From contig NZ_MECL01000146.1 in NCBI RefSeq assembly GCF_014596445.1, forward strand, positions 1 to 64,000: a stretch of DNA of 64,000 bases, in the 5' to 3' direction. The notes under the pieces are model-generated. The model was not told the origin of the DNA. It made no database searches and saw only the letters and a program-made list of their open reading frames with translations. This DNA comes from Streptomyces sp. CBMA29. Its GTDB lineage: Bacteria; Actinomycetota; Actinomycetes; Streptomycetales; Streptomycetaceae. Positions 1 to 7,351 of the stretch are shown here, in pieces. Position numbers and translations under genes: made by a program. Every line of letters begins with the position of its first letter. The stretch's first letter is position 1.

Positions 1-55
1 CGTCCGCGCGGGGCGGGGGGGTGTCAGAGCCCGAGGGGGTCGGGGATTCGGTCAC
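1..55 (-). CDS. Unidentified protein, N-terminal fragment running off the window
   Basis: On the minus strand a GTG at 55-53 is preceded five bases upstream by GGAGG (65-61), and the frame stays open to the window edge. The readable N-terminus is VTESPTPSGSDTPPPRAD, a low-complexity Pro/Ser/Thr stretch typical of the disordered start of an actinobacterial protein. It lies 46 bp downstream of the aldo/keto reductase on the same strand, so the two may be cotranscribed. Eighteen codons are too few to assign a family. Confidence 0.5.
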   Translation of the reverse strand, partial: MTESPTPSGSDTPPPRAD

Positions 56-101
56 TGCGGCCTCCGTGGGGTGGTGGACCGGCGGGAGGCTTGCGTGCCG
101 T

Positions 102-1082
102 TCAGAGCGTGCTCCAGTCGTGGTCCGGATAGCGGTGCAGGGGTGCTGACACGTCGTCGAGCGCCAGGCAGATCTCTTCCGGAAGCGTAAGCGCCTCCAC
201 TGACAACGAGGCGATGAGCTGCTGCGCGTTGCGCGCGCCGAGGATGGGGGCGGCGACACCGGGCCGGTCGCGTACCCAGGCGAGGGCGACGTGCAGCGGG
301 GAGACCGCCAGGCCGTCGGCGGCTATCGCGAGGGCGTCCACGATGAGCCGGGCGGTCTCGTCGAGGTAGGGGGCGACGAAGGCGGCCATGTCGTCGGAGC
401 CGCCGCGCGACTCGGGCGGCGTGCCGTTGCGGTACTTGCCGGTGAGCACACCGCGGCCGAGCGGCGAGGAGGGCAGCAGGCCGACCCCGAGGTCGATCGC
501 GGCGGGCAGCACCTCGCGCTCCACGCCCCGCTGGAGGAGCGAGTACTCCATCTGCGTACTGGCCAGCGGTGTCCGTCCGGGCGCGGCGAGCTGCCACGCG
601 GCGGCCTTGGCGAGCTGCCAGCCGCAGAAGTTGGAGACGCCTACGTAGCGCGCGCGGCCCGAACTGACCGCGATGTCCAGCGCCTGGAGCGTCTCCTCCA
701 TGGGCGTACCGGGGTCGAAGGCGTGCACCTGCCAGAGGTCGACATAGTCCGTGCCGAGCCGCTGCAAGGACGCGTCGAGCGCGGACAGCAGGTGTCCGCG
801 CGAGGCGTCGAACCGCCGGTCGGGGTCCGGCACGCTGCCCGCCTTGGTGGAGATCACCAGATCGGCCCGCGGCACGAGATCCTCGATCAGCCGCCCGAGC
901 AGATACTCGGCGCCGCCGTCGGAGTACACGTCCGCCGTGTCGACCAGGCTGCCCCCGGCGTCCCAGAACGCCTTGAGCTGGTCGGCGGCGTCGCGTTCGC
1001 CGGTGTTGCGTCCCCAGGTGAGCGTGCCGAGCCCGAGTCGGGACACGCGCAACCCGGTGCGGCCGAGGTGCCTATGCTCCAT
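102..1082 (-). CDS. Aldo/keto reductase
   Basis: This 326-residue protein is a full-length member of the NAD(P)H-dependent aldo/keto reductase superfamily, presumably cytosolic and acting on an aldehyde or ketone. The expected catalytic tetrad is visible: Asp48 and Tyr53 in DTADVYSDG, Lys80 in STKAG and His120 in WQVH. GVSNF marks the barrel core. I chose the ATG at 1082 because family homology begins there (MEHRHLGRTGLRVSRLG); the open frame upstream is uninterrupted shadow. TAATCT lies on the minus strand at 1096-1091, eight bases before the ATG, and could be its -10 box. The substrate cannot be read from sequence. Confidence 0.9.
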   Translation of the reverse strand: MEHRHLGRTGLRVSRLGLGTLTWGRNTGERDAADQLKAFWDAGGSLVDTADVYSDGGAEYLLGRLIEDLVPRADLVISTKAGSVPDPDRRFDASRGHLLSALDASLQRLGTDYVDLWQVHAFDPGTPMEETLQALDIAVSSGRARYVGVSNFCGWQLAKAAAWQLAAPGRTPLASTQMEYSLLQRGVEREVLPAAIDLGVGLLPSSPLGRGVLTGKYRNGTPPESRGGSDDMAAFVAPYLDETARLIVDALAIAADGLAVSPLHVALAWVRDRPGVAAPILGARNAQQLIASLSVEALTLPEEICLALDDVSAPLHRYPDHDWSTL

Positions 1083-1216
1083 GGGCGCTGAGATTACTGC
1101 CCGCACCGGCCGAATGGGCAGCAGTGACGTACCTGACAGGGCCCCGTGCCGCGGCGGGGCGCTACAGTCCGGAGATACAACGACGTTACTCGCCAGTATC
1201 TCGGGCGGGAACGGCG

Positions 1217-1286
1217 GCGAACGCATGACGGCGAACGCATGACGGCGAACGCATGACGGCGACGGCATGACGGCGGGCGCATGACA
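1217..1286 (+). repeat. Five tandem 14-bp repeats containing overlapping mini-ORFs
   Basis: Five head-to-tail copies of GCGAACGCATGACG occupy 1217-1230, 1231-1244, 1245-1258, 1259-1272 and 1273-1286. The first three are identical and the last two carry a few substitutions. Each contains an ATG. Because the unit is 14 bp, each ATG opens a five-codon ORF (MTANA, MTANA, MTATA, MTAGA) whose TGA overlaps the next ATG as ATGA. The fifth ATG, at 1281, is in frame with the oxidoreductase at 1332. The array sits between two divergent genes. Confidence 0.9.
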
Positions 1287-1331
1287 GCGGCGACGCGACA
1301 GCGACGACACGGCGGCGGAAAGAGGAGCGGT

Positions 1332-2387
1332 ATGCGGCTCGGGATCAACCTCGGCTACTGGGGCGCCGGGATGGACGCGGACAACCTCGCCGTCGCCCAG
1401 GAGGCGGACCGGCTCGGCTACGACGTGTGCTGGGCCGCGGAGGCGTACGGATCCGACGGCCCCACCGTGCTCTCCTGGGTCGCGGCGCAGACCGAGCGGA
1501 TCGACGTCGGCTCGGCGATCTTCCAGATCCCGGCGCGTGCCCCCGCGATGACGGCGATGACGGCCGCGACCCTGGACTCGCTGTCCGGCGGCCGGTTCCG
1601 TCTCGGCCTCGGCGTGTCGGGACCGCAGGTCTCCGAGGGCTGGTACGGCGTCAAGTTCGACAAGCCGCTCTCCCGCACCCGCGAGTACGTGGAGATCGTC
1701 CGCAAGGCGATGTCCCGCGAGCGGCTGAGCTACGAGGGCGAGCACTGGACGCTGCCGCTGCCCGGCGGCCCCGGCAAGCCGATCAAGCTCACCGTGCACC
1801 CCGAGCGCGAGCACATCCCGCTCTACATCGCCGCAATCGGCCCGAAGAACCTGGAGCAGACCGGCGAGATCGCCGACGGTGCCCTGCTGATCTTCCCGTC
1901 CGCCGCGCACCTGGAGGACACCGCGCTGCGGCACATCAGGGCCGGGCGCGAGAAGGCCGGTCTGCCGCTGGACGGCTTCGACGTCAGCCCGACCCTGCCG
2001 CTCGCCCTCGGCGAGGACGTCCCGGCGCTGGCCGACATCTTCCGCCCGTACACCGCTCTGTACGTCGGCGGCATGGGCAGCCGCAAGCAGAACTTCTACA
2101 ACCAGCTCGCGCGGCGCATGGGGTACGAGAAGGAGGCCGCCGAGATCCAGGACAAGTACCTGGCGGGCGACAAGAACGGCGCGGGGGCGGCCGTACCGCA
2201 GGACCTCATCGACTCCACCTGCCTGCTCGGCACGGTCGACCGGATCGCGGACCGGCTGCGCGAGTACGCCGACGCCGGGGTCACCACGCTCAACATCACG
2301 CCCGCCGGATTCACCCGGGACGAGCGGATCGCGGGCGTACGGGCGGGCGTCGAAGCGCTGGAGCGGGCCGGGCTCACGGGGGCGTAG
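1332..2387 (+). CDS. LLM-class F420-dependent oxidoreductase
   Basis: This 351-residue protein belongs to the luciferase-like monooxygenase superfamily, in the branch that uses coenzyme F420, an actinobacterial deazaflavin. Visible features are the N-terminal MRLGINLGYWGAGMDADN strand and loop, the GGRFRLGLGVSGPQV segment lining the cofactor site, and the late LLGTVDRIADRLREYADAGV helix common to the family. The ATG at 1332 follows GGAAAGAGGAG closely and matches the family start. An in-frame ATG at 1281 would add 17 basic residues and is probably not the main start. The substrate is unknown. Confidence 0.9.
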   Translation: MRLGINLGYWGAGMDADNLAVAQEADRLGYDVCWAAEAYGSDGPTVLSWVAAQTERIDVGSAIFQIPARAPAMTAMTAATLDSLSGGRFRLGLGVSGPQVSEGWYGVKFDKPLSRTREYVEIVRKAMSRERLSYEGEHWTLPLPGGPGKPIKLTVHPEREHIPLYIAAIGPKNLEQTGEIADGALLIFPSAAHLEDTALRHIRAGREKAGLPLDGFDVSPTLPLALGEDVPALADIFRPYTALYVGGMGSRKQNFYNQLARRMGYEKEAAEIQDKYLAGDKNGAGAAVPQDLIDSTCLLGTVDRIADRLREYADAGVTTLNITPAGFTRDERIAGVRAGVEALERAGLTGA

Positions 2388-2519
2388 GGCGAGGACGTGA
2401 CGACGGGCCGGGCCGACGGGCCGGCCATGGCCCCGTGCCGCTCGACACGCGCGGGGCCGTGCTCGCCGCCCGCCCTCCCTGGAGCACAGCCCACAGCACA
2501 GCCCAGCCCAGCCCAGCGC

Positions 2520-3149
2520 TCAGCTCGGTACCAGCCGCCCCAACAGGCGCCCGAAGGCGATCAGTCGTGCTATCTGCCCGGCGCCGCCGTCGTCCAGGGA
2601 CTTGCTGAAACGGAACGCCTCGGGGCGGAATTTGGCGGAGGCGACCGGCAGCGGCGAGTCCGGGTCGGCCTGCACCGCGCTCATCTCGTGCGGCATCGCG
2701 GTGGCCAGCACCAGATAGACCCCGCGGTCGATCCGCTGGCCGTCCTCGTCGCGGCCGACCAGCGTGCGCATCCCGACGTGCCCGATCGAGTCCAGCGGCA
2801 GCACCTGCACCGACGAGTCCAGTACGGTGCCGCCCGGCGCCTTGTCGTCCGCCAACTCCTCGCTGTGCCACAGGATCAGCCGCCGCCCGTCGCACACCGC
2901 GGCCTCCTGCCACACCGAGGTGCCCGCCTCGGTCAGGTCGACCACCCGCTCCAGGGTGAAGCCGCGCACCCGGCGGCGGCCCAGCACACCCTCGATGGCG
3001 TCGAGCGCGACGTCCGCGTGCAGGAAATACGCGTCGGCGGCGTCCTCCAGGCGGCCGTACGGAGACCAGTCAGAGCCGGCCGGACCACTCCGGCGCGCGC
3101 TCGGACGGCTCCTCGTCGCCTTGCTGAACATCTCCACCTGCTTCGCCAT
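2520..3149 (-). CDS. Conserved hypothetical protein
   Basis: This 209-residue soluble protein is not one whose family I can name with confidence. It has no signal peptide, membrane segment or metal motif that I can see. After a basic, probably disordered N-terminus (about 25 residues) it has a folded, mostly beta-looking body with several Trp and His residues, and no low-complexity tail. The coding sequence looks like its neighbours in base composition. The start is uncertain: ATG at 3149 has a weak Shine-Dalgarno site, and an in-frame ATG at 3131 would remove six residues. It converges on the oxidoreductase, 132 bp away. Confidence 0.75.
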   Translation of the reverse strand: MAKQVEMFSKATRSRPSARRSGPAGSDWSPYGRLEDAADAYFLHADVALDAIEGVLGRRRVRGFTLERVVDLTEAGTSVWQEAAVCDGRRLILWHSEELADDKAPGGTVLDSSVQVLPLDSIGHVGMRTLVGRDEDGQRIDRGVYLVLATAMPHEMSAVQADPDSPLPVASAKFRPEAFRFSKSLDDGGAGQIARLIAFGRLLGRLVPS

Positions 3150-3531
3150 CCCGACTGCTGCCCGAAAACTGAAGGGCCCCCCGACCCCTAGACCTTACCT
3201 ATGAGGCAAGTCGGCGAGGGCGAGGTTCTGTCCGGCGGATCACGGGCGGTTCAGGCGGTGCCTGTGTGTGCGAGCGCAAGGCGCCGGGATGTCCTCGTAG
3301 CGGAGCTATGAGGCCATTTCGGCAACGCGGCGGTGGGGGCGGCCCCCGGAGAAGTCCGGGGCGCGTGCCTGGGGCCGAAGGGGCCGTTCTTCATCCGCCG
3401 GACAGAACCTGAGTCGGGGGCAGTGGATCGCAGGGAGTTCAGCGGCCGTGGTGGGGGCTCGGGGGGATCTTCCCCGCCACGGCCGTCACCCAGCACAACG
3501 GGTCGGCGCCGGAAGGGTTACGGTGGCGGGC
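3150..3531. other. 382-bp intergenic region without a supported gene
   Basis: I see no convincing reading frame here. Most of the interval is taken up by the inverted-repeat-bounded element at 3223-3410. TACGGT at 3519-3524, seven bases before the ATG at 3532, is a possible -10 box for the phosphomutase-like gene. The upstream 70 bp should hold the promoter of the minus-strand hypothetical gene, but no clear box stands out. Confidence 0.6.
3223..3410. repeat. MITE-like element with perfect 18-bp terminal inverted repeats
   Basis: AGGTTCTGTCCGGCGGAT at 3223-3240 is the exact reverse complement of 3393-3410. The 188-bp unit contains no ORF but two internal hairpins. The first pairs 3293-3301 with 3305-3313 (nine pairs including one G-T, loop GGA). 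The second pairs 3344-3350 with 3355-3361 (seven pairs, loop GAAG). Non-coding, inverted-repeat-bounded and hairpin-rich describes a miniature transposable or dispersed palindromic element. I see no clear target-site duplication, so mobility is not shown. There is one copy in this window. Confidence 0.65.
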
Positions 3532-4239
3532 ATGCCCACCGTGATCCTTGTCCGGCACGGCCGGTCGACCGCCAACGCCGACGGAGTGCTGGCCGGATGG
3601 AGTCCGGGCGTCGCCCTGGACGACACCGGCCGGGCCCAGGCCACCGTGCTCGCCGCCCGGCTCGCCGCACTGCCGCTCGCCGCCGTCGTGTGCAGTCCGC
3701 TGCAACGCTGTCAGGAGACCGTAGGACCGCTGCTCGACACGCGCCCCGAGTTGCCGCTGCACACCGACGAGCGGGTCGGCGAGTGCCACTACGGCGACTG
3801 GACGGGCCGCAAGCTGGCCGAACTGGCGGAGGAGCCGATGTGGGCGACCGTCCAGCGGCACCCGTCGGCGGCCGTCTTCCCCGGGGAGAACGGCGAGTCG
3901 CTGCGCGCGATGCAGGCCCGCGCGGTGGACGCCGTGCGCGACTGGAACGCCAGGATCGAGGCCGAGCACGGGCCCGACGCGCTGTATCTGGTGTGCTCGC
4001 ACGGCGACATCATCAAGTCGCTGGCCGCCGACGCGCTCGGCATGCACCTGGACCTCTTCCAGCGGATCAGCACCGACCCCTGCTCGGTGACCGTCATCCG
4101 CTACACCCCGTACCGCCCCTTCCTGCTCCGCCTCGGCGACACCGGCGACCTCACCCCGCTGGTCCCGCCCCCGCCGCGGGACAAGCCGCAGGACAACGAG
4201 GACGACGCGGTCGTCGGAGGCTCCACCGGCGCCCTGTGA
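3532..4239 (+). CDS. Histidine phosphatase family protein (MSMEG_4193-type phosphomutase)
   Basis: This 235-residue member of the histidine phosphatase (phosphoglycerate mutase-like) superfamily is presumably a cytosolic phosphatase rather than a glycolytic mutase. The phosphohistidine motif LVRHGRST is at residues 5-12, a second conserved Arg lies in SPLQRC, and the second active-site His is in CSHGD. The C-terminal 25 residues are Pro- and Asp-rich and probably disordered. ATG 3532 is the family start. In actinobacteria this family usually precedes the DUF3090 and SCO1664-type genes, as here, suggesting a shared but unknown role. The natural substrate is unknown. Confidence 0.88.
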   Translation: MPTVILVRHGRSTANADGVLAGWSPGVALDDTGRAQATVLAARLAALPLAAVVCSPLQRCQETVGPLLDTRPELPLHTDERVGECHYGDWTGRKLAELAEEPMWATVQRHPSAAVFPGENGESLRAMQARAVDAVRDWNARIEAEHGPDALYLVCSHGDIIKSLAADALGMHLDLFQRISTDPCSVTVIRYTPYRPFLLRLGDTGDLTPLVPPPPRDKPQDNEDDAVVGGSTGAL

Positions 4240-4252
4240 TCAGCTTCCGCAG

Positions 4253-4258
4253 TAGGGT
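4253..4258 (+). promoter_or_regulatory. Candidate -10 box upstream of the DUF3090 gene
   Basis: TAGGGT lies 84 bases before the GTG at 4342 and just after the preceding stop codon. It matches the usual Streptomyces vegetative -10 form. No convincing -35 hexamer is visible at 16-18 bp. Confidence 0.35.
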
Positions 4259-4341
4259 GGGGGACCGGCAGCGGAACCAGTGAATGCCACCAGAACGCAT
4301 CGCACCAAAGCAGCGATTCAGTCGAGATAACGGAGCGGGAC

Positions 4342-4932
4342 GTGCCCCGTCAGGTCTTCTTCTACGAGCAGCCGGACCGTTTCGTGGCCGGGACAGTCGG
4401 CCAGCCGGGTCAGCGGACCTTCTTCCTCCAGGCCACCGCGTCGGGCAGGACCACCAGCGTGGCGCTGGAGAAGACGCAGGTCGCGGCGCTCGCCGAGCGG
4501 GTGGACGAGCTGCTGGACGAGGTGGTGCGCAGGTCGGGCGGCAACGCCTCGGTGCCCGCCGTCGCCCCCGCGGAACTGGCCGACTCCGCCCCGCTGGACG
4601 CCCCCGTCGAGGAGGAGTTCCGGGTCGGCACCATGGCCCTGGCCTGGGACGGCGCCCACGAGCGGATGGTCATCGAGGCGCAGGCGCTGGTCGAGCTGTC
4701 CGGTGAGGACGAGGACGACCTGGAGGCGGCCGAGGAAGAGCTGCTCCAGGACGACGAGAACGGCCCACCGCTGCTGCGCGTCCTGCTGACCGGCGCCCAG
4801 GCCCGCTCCTTCGCCAAGCGCGCGCTCGACGTCGTCTCCGCGGGGCGCCCGCCGTGCCCGCTGTGCAGCCTCCCCCTGGACCCGGAAGGACACGTATGCC
4901 CGCGTCAGAACGGGTACCGGAGGTCGGCCTGA
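4342..4932 (+). CDS. DUF3090 family protein
   Basis: This 196-residue actinobacterial protein matches the DUF3090 family, which has no established function. The N-terminus MPRQVFFYEQPDRFVAGTVG is characteristic. The middle is rich in acidic residues (EDEDDLEAAEEELLQDDEN). The C-terminus carries a zinc-knuckle-like CPLC and a later Cys (GHVCPRQN), suggesting metal binding. The GTG start at 4342 is preceded by GGAGCGGGA. Its 3' end overlaps the next gene by 37 bp, implying translational coupling and a joint function with the SCO1664-family protein. Confidence 0.88.
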   Translation: MPRQVFFYEQPDRFVAGTVGQPGQRTFFLQATASGRTTSVALEKTQVAALAERVDELLDEVVRRSGGNASVPAVAPAELADSAPLDAPVEEEFRVGTMALAWDGAHERMVIEAQALVELSGEDEDDLEAAEEELLQDDENGPPLLRVLLTGAQARSFAKRALDVVSAGRPPCPLCSLPLDPEGHVCPRQNGYRRSA

Positions 4933-5807
4933 GCCCCGGCACGGAGGCCCTCGTCCACGGCGAGCTGACCGTGCGCGGCCAGGTGCGCGACGCCTCCAAC
5001 GCGGTGCTGTTCTGCGAGACCGAGTACGAGGGCCGCACCCTCGCCTGCGTGTACAAGCCGGTGGCCGGTGAACGCCCGCTGTGGGACTTCCCCGACGGCA
5101 CCCTGGCCCAGCGCGAGGTGGCCGCGTACCTGGTCTCCGAGGCGACCGGCTGGGGCCTGGTGCCGCCCACCGTGCTGCGCGACGGACCGTACGGCGAGGG
5201 CATGGTCCAGCTCTGGATCGACCCGCCGGACCTGACCGCGGACACGGGCCCGGACACGGACACGGACACGGACACGGAAGCCGGCCACGACGGTGGCGAG
5301 GCCCCGGACGCCGACGCCGACCCCGCGCAGCCGGAACTCTTCGGGCTGACCGAGGACACCGAGCCCGCCCCCGGCTGGAAGCCCGTCGTCGAGGCCCGAC
5401 TGGAGAACGGCCGCACCGCCCTGCTGGTGCACGCCGACGACATACGCCTGCGCCGCCTGGCCGTGCTGGACGCCGTCATCAACAACGCCGACCGCAAGGG
5501 CGGCCACCTGCTCCAGACCGCCGACGGGCGGCTCTACGGCATCGACCACGGAGTGACGTTCCACACCGAGGACAAGCTGCGCACCCTGCTGTGGGGCTGG
5601 GCGGGCGAGCCGCTGCCGGACGAGGCCGTGGACGTCCTGCGCAAGCTCCAGTCGGAGCTGTCGGGGGCGCTCGGCGACCGGCTCGCCGAGCTGATCACCC
5701 CCGCGGAGACGGCCGCCGTACGGGCCAGGACCGAGCGGCTGCTGCGGTCGGGAGTGCATCCCGAGCCCGGCGGCGAGTGGCCGTCGATCCCCTGGCCGCC
5801 GGTCTGA
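4896..5807 (+). CDS. SCO1664 family protein (PI3/PI4-kinase-like fold)
   Basis: This 303-residue protein resembles the actinobacterial SCO1664/TIGR03843 family, distantly related to PI3/4-kinase-type catalytic domains. Kinase-like features include the beta strand with a central Lys (LACVYKPVAGERPLWDF), DAVINNADRKGGHLL (an N-D pair like a catalytic loop) and YGIDHGVTF (a D-x-G-like motif). An acidic insert at about residues 115-150 is encoded partly by a GGACAC hexanucleotide run near 5242-5277. ATG 4896 follows GGAAGGA and overlaps the DUF3090 gene. The substrate is unknown. It sits directly before mshC. Confidence 0.85.
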   Translation: MPASERVPEVGLSPGTEALVHGELTVRGQVRDASNAVLFCETEYEGRTLACVYKPVAGERPLWDFPDGTLAQREVAAYLVSEATGWGLVPPTVLRDGPYGEGMVQLWIDPPDLTADTGPDTDTDTDTEAGHDGGEAPDADADPAQPELFGLTEDTEPAPGWKPVVEARLENGRTALLVHADDIRLRRLAVLDAVINNADRKGGHLLQTADGRLYGIDHGVTFHTEDKLRTLLWGWAGEPLPDEAVDVLRKLQSELSGALGDRLAELITPAETAAVRARTERLLRSGVHPEPGGEWPSIPWPPV

Positions 5808-5912
5808 CACGGGGCGCTCCGGGCCGTCCGAGAGACCGTCGCGGCAGCGCGCCCGAACTGCCTCGTCCGGCATTGCCCCAGCTCCGGTTCGTTTGCCAGT
5901 CGTCTCCACGGT

Positions 5913-5918
5913 TAATCT
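5913..5918 (+). promoter_or_regulatory. Candidate -10 box for leaderless mshC transcript
   Basis: TAATCT ends six bases before the mshC ATG at 5925, so transcription would begin at or next to the start codon. TTTGCC at 5891-5896 is a weak -35 candidate with a 16-bp spacer. No Shine-Dalgarno sequence precedes the ATG, which agrees with a leaderless mRNA. Confidence 0.5.
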
Positions 5919-5924
5919 CATGAC

Positions 5925-7154
5925 ATGCATGCCTGGCCCGCTTCCGACGTCCCCGCCCTTCCCGGCACTGGACGCGCACTCCGTCTCCACGACACCGCGA
6001 CCGGTGGGCCGCTGACGATCGATCCGGGCCCGGTGGCCCGGATCTACGTCTGCGGGATCACCCCCTACGACGCCACTCACCTGGGGCACGCGGCCACGTA
6101 CAACGCGTTCGACCTCGTGCAGCGCGTGTGGCTCGACACGAAGCGCCAGGTGGAATACGTCCAGAACGTCACGGACATCGACGATCCGCTGCTGGAGCGG
6201 GCCAACGCGACCGACGTCGACTGGGTCGAACTGGCCGAGCGGGAGACCGCGCTGTTCCGTGAGGACATGACCGCGCTGCGGATGCTGCCGCCCGCCCACT
6301 ACATCGGCGCGGTCGAGGCCATCCCGGGCATCGTCCCGCTGATCGAGCGGCTGCGGGACGCGGGCGCGGCGTACGAACTCGGCGTCGACACGTACTTCTC
6401 GATCGCCGCCGACCCCGACTTCGGCAAGGTCTCCGGGCTCGACGCCGCCACGATGCGCGTGCTCTCCGCCGAGCGCGGCGGCGACCCGGACCGGCCGGGC
6501 AAGAAGAACCCGCTGGACCCGATGCTGTGGATGGGCGCCCGCGAGGGCGAGCCGAGCTGGGACGGCGGCTCGCTCGGCCCCGGCCGCCCCGGCTGGCACA
6601 TCGAGTGCGTGGCCATCGCGCTGGACCACCTCGGCATGGGCTTCGACGTCCAGGGCGGCGGCTCCGACCTGGCCTTCCCGCACCACGAGATGGGCGCCTC
6701 GCACGCCCAGGCGCTCACCGGCGAGTACCCGTACGCGAAGGCGTACGTGCACGCCGGGATGGTCGCGCTGCACGGCGAGAAGATGTCGAAGTCCAAGGGA
6801 AACCTGGTCTTCGTCTCCACGCTGCGGCGCGACGGCGTCGACCCGGCGGCGATCCGGCTCGGGCTGCTCGCCCACCACTACCGCTCCGACTGGGAGTGGA
6901 CTGACGCCGTGCTCGCCGAGGCCGTCGACCGGCTCGCCCGCTGGCGGGCCGCCGTGTCCCGGCCGGACGGCCCGTCCGCCGACGCGCTGCTCGAAGAGAT
7001 CCGCGACGCGCTGGCCGACGACCTCGACGCGCCGCGCGCCCTGGCCACCGTGGACCGCTGGGCCGCGGCGCAGGAGTCCGACGGCGGCACGGAGACCGGC
7101 GCGCCCGGTCTGGTGTCGCGAACGGTGGACGCGCTGCTCGGAGTCGCGCTGTAG
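5925..7154 (+). CDS. mshC: Mycothiol ligase: cysteine--1-D-myo-inosityl 2-amino-2-deoxyglucopyranoside ligase
   Basis: MshC joins cysteine to GlcN-inositol using ATP, the third enzyme step of mycothiol synthesis in the actinobacterial cytosol. The 409-residue protein is a class I cysteinyl-tRNA-synthetase relative. It has the HIGH-like HLGH at residues 52-55, zinc-ligand Cys43 in YVCGITPYDATHLGH, the Cys of HIECVA, the zinc His of FPHHEMGASH, and KMSKS around residues 286-290. It lacks the C-terminal anticodon-binding region of true CysRS and shows the typical MshC length and start (MHAWP). Alternative assignment as CysRS is unlikely. Confidence 0.96.
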   Translation: MHAWPASDVPALPGTGRALRLHDTATGGPLTIDPGPVARIYVCGITPYDATHLGHAATYNAFDLVQRVWLDTKRQVEYVQNVTDIDDPLLERANATDVDWVELAERETALFREDMTALRMLPPAHYIGAVEAIPGIVPLIERLRDAGAAYELGVDTYFSIAADPDFGKVSGLDAATMRVLSAERGGDPDRPGKKNPLDPMLWMGAREGEPSWDGGSLGPGRPGWHIECVAIALDHLGMGFDVQGGGSDLAFPHHEMGASHAQALTGEYPYAKAYVHAGMVALHGEKMSKSKGNLVFVSTLRRDGVDPAAIRLGLLAHHYRSDWEWTDAVLAEAVDRLARWRAAVSRPDGPSADALLEEIRDALADDLDAPRALATVDRWAAAQESDGGTETGAPGLVSRTVDALLGVAL

Positions 7155-7351
7155 CCCGCAACGCGCTTCATGCAAACAAGAGTGCGCACTGGAGTGGTCC
7201 GAGGCCGGCGGGCTCCAGCGCGCTCGGCGCACGCGTGCCGGGCTCGGCCGCGGTGGTCTCGGCGCCCGCGGGCCAGGAGACCGAGGCGGGGGTCGCCTCC
7301 GGGAGAGGGGGTGCGCGCGACGCATCCCCTCACCCCTGTCCGTCGCGCCGT

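Noticed and set aside
1281..1331. N-terminal extension of the F420-type oxidoreductase from the ATG at 1281
   Set aside because: The extra 17 residues are basic and not part of the family, while the ATG at 1332 has a strong ribosome site. The in-frame position is noted as a finding instead.
4905..7325. 806-codon minus-strand open frame opposite mshC
   Set aside because: Composition and position show that it is an antisense shadow. mshC is certain on the plus strand.
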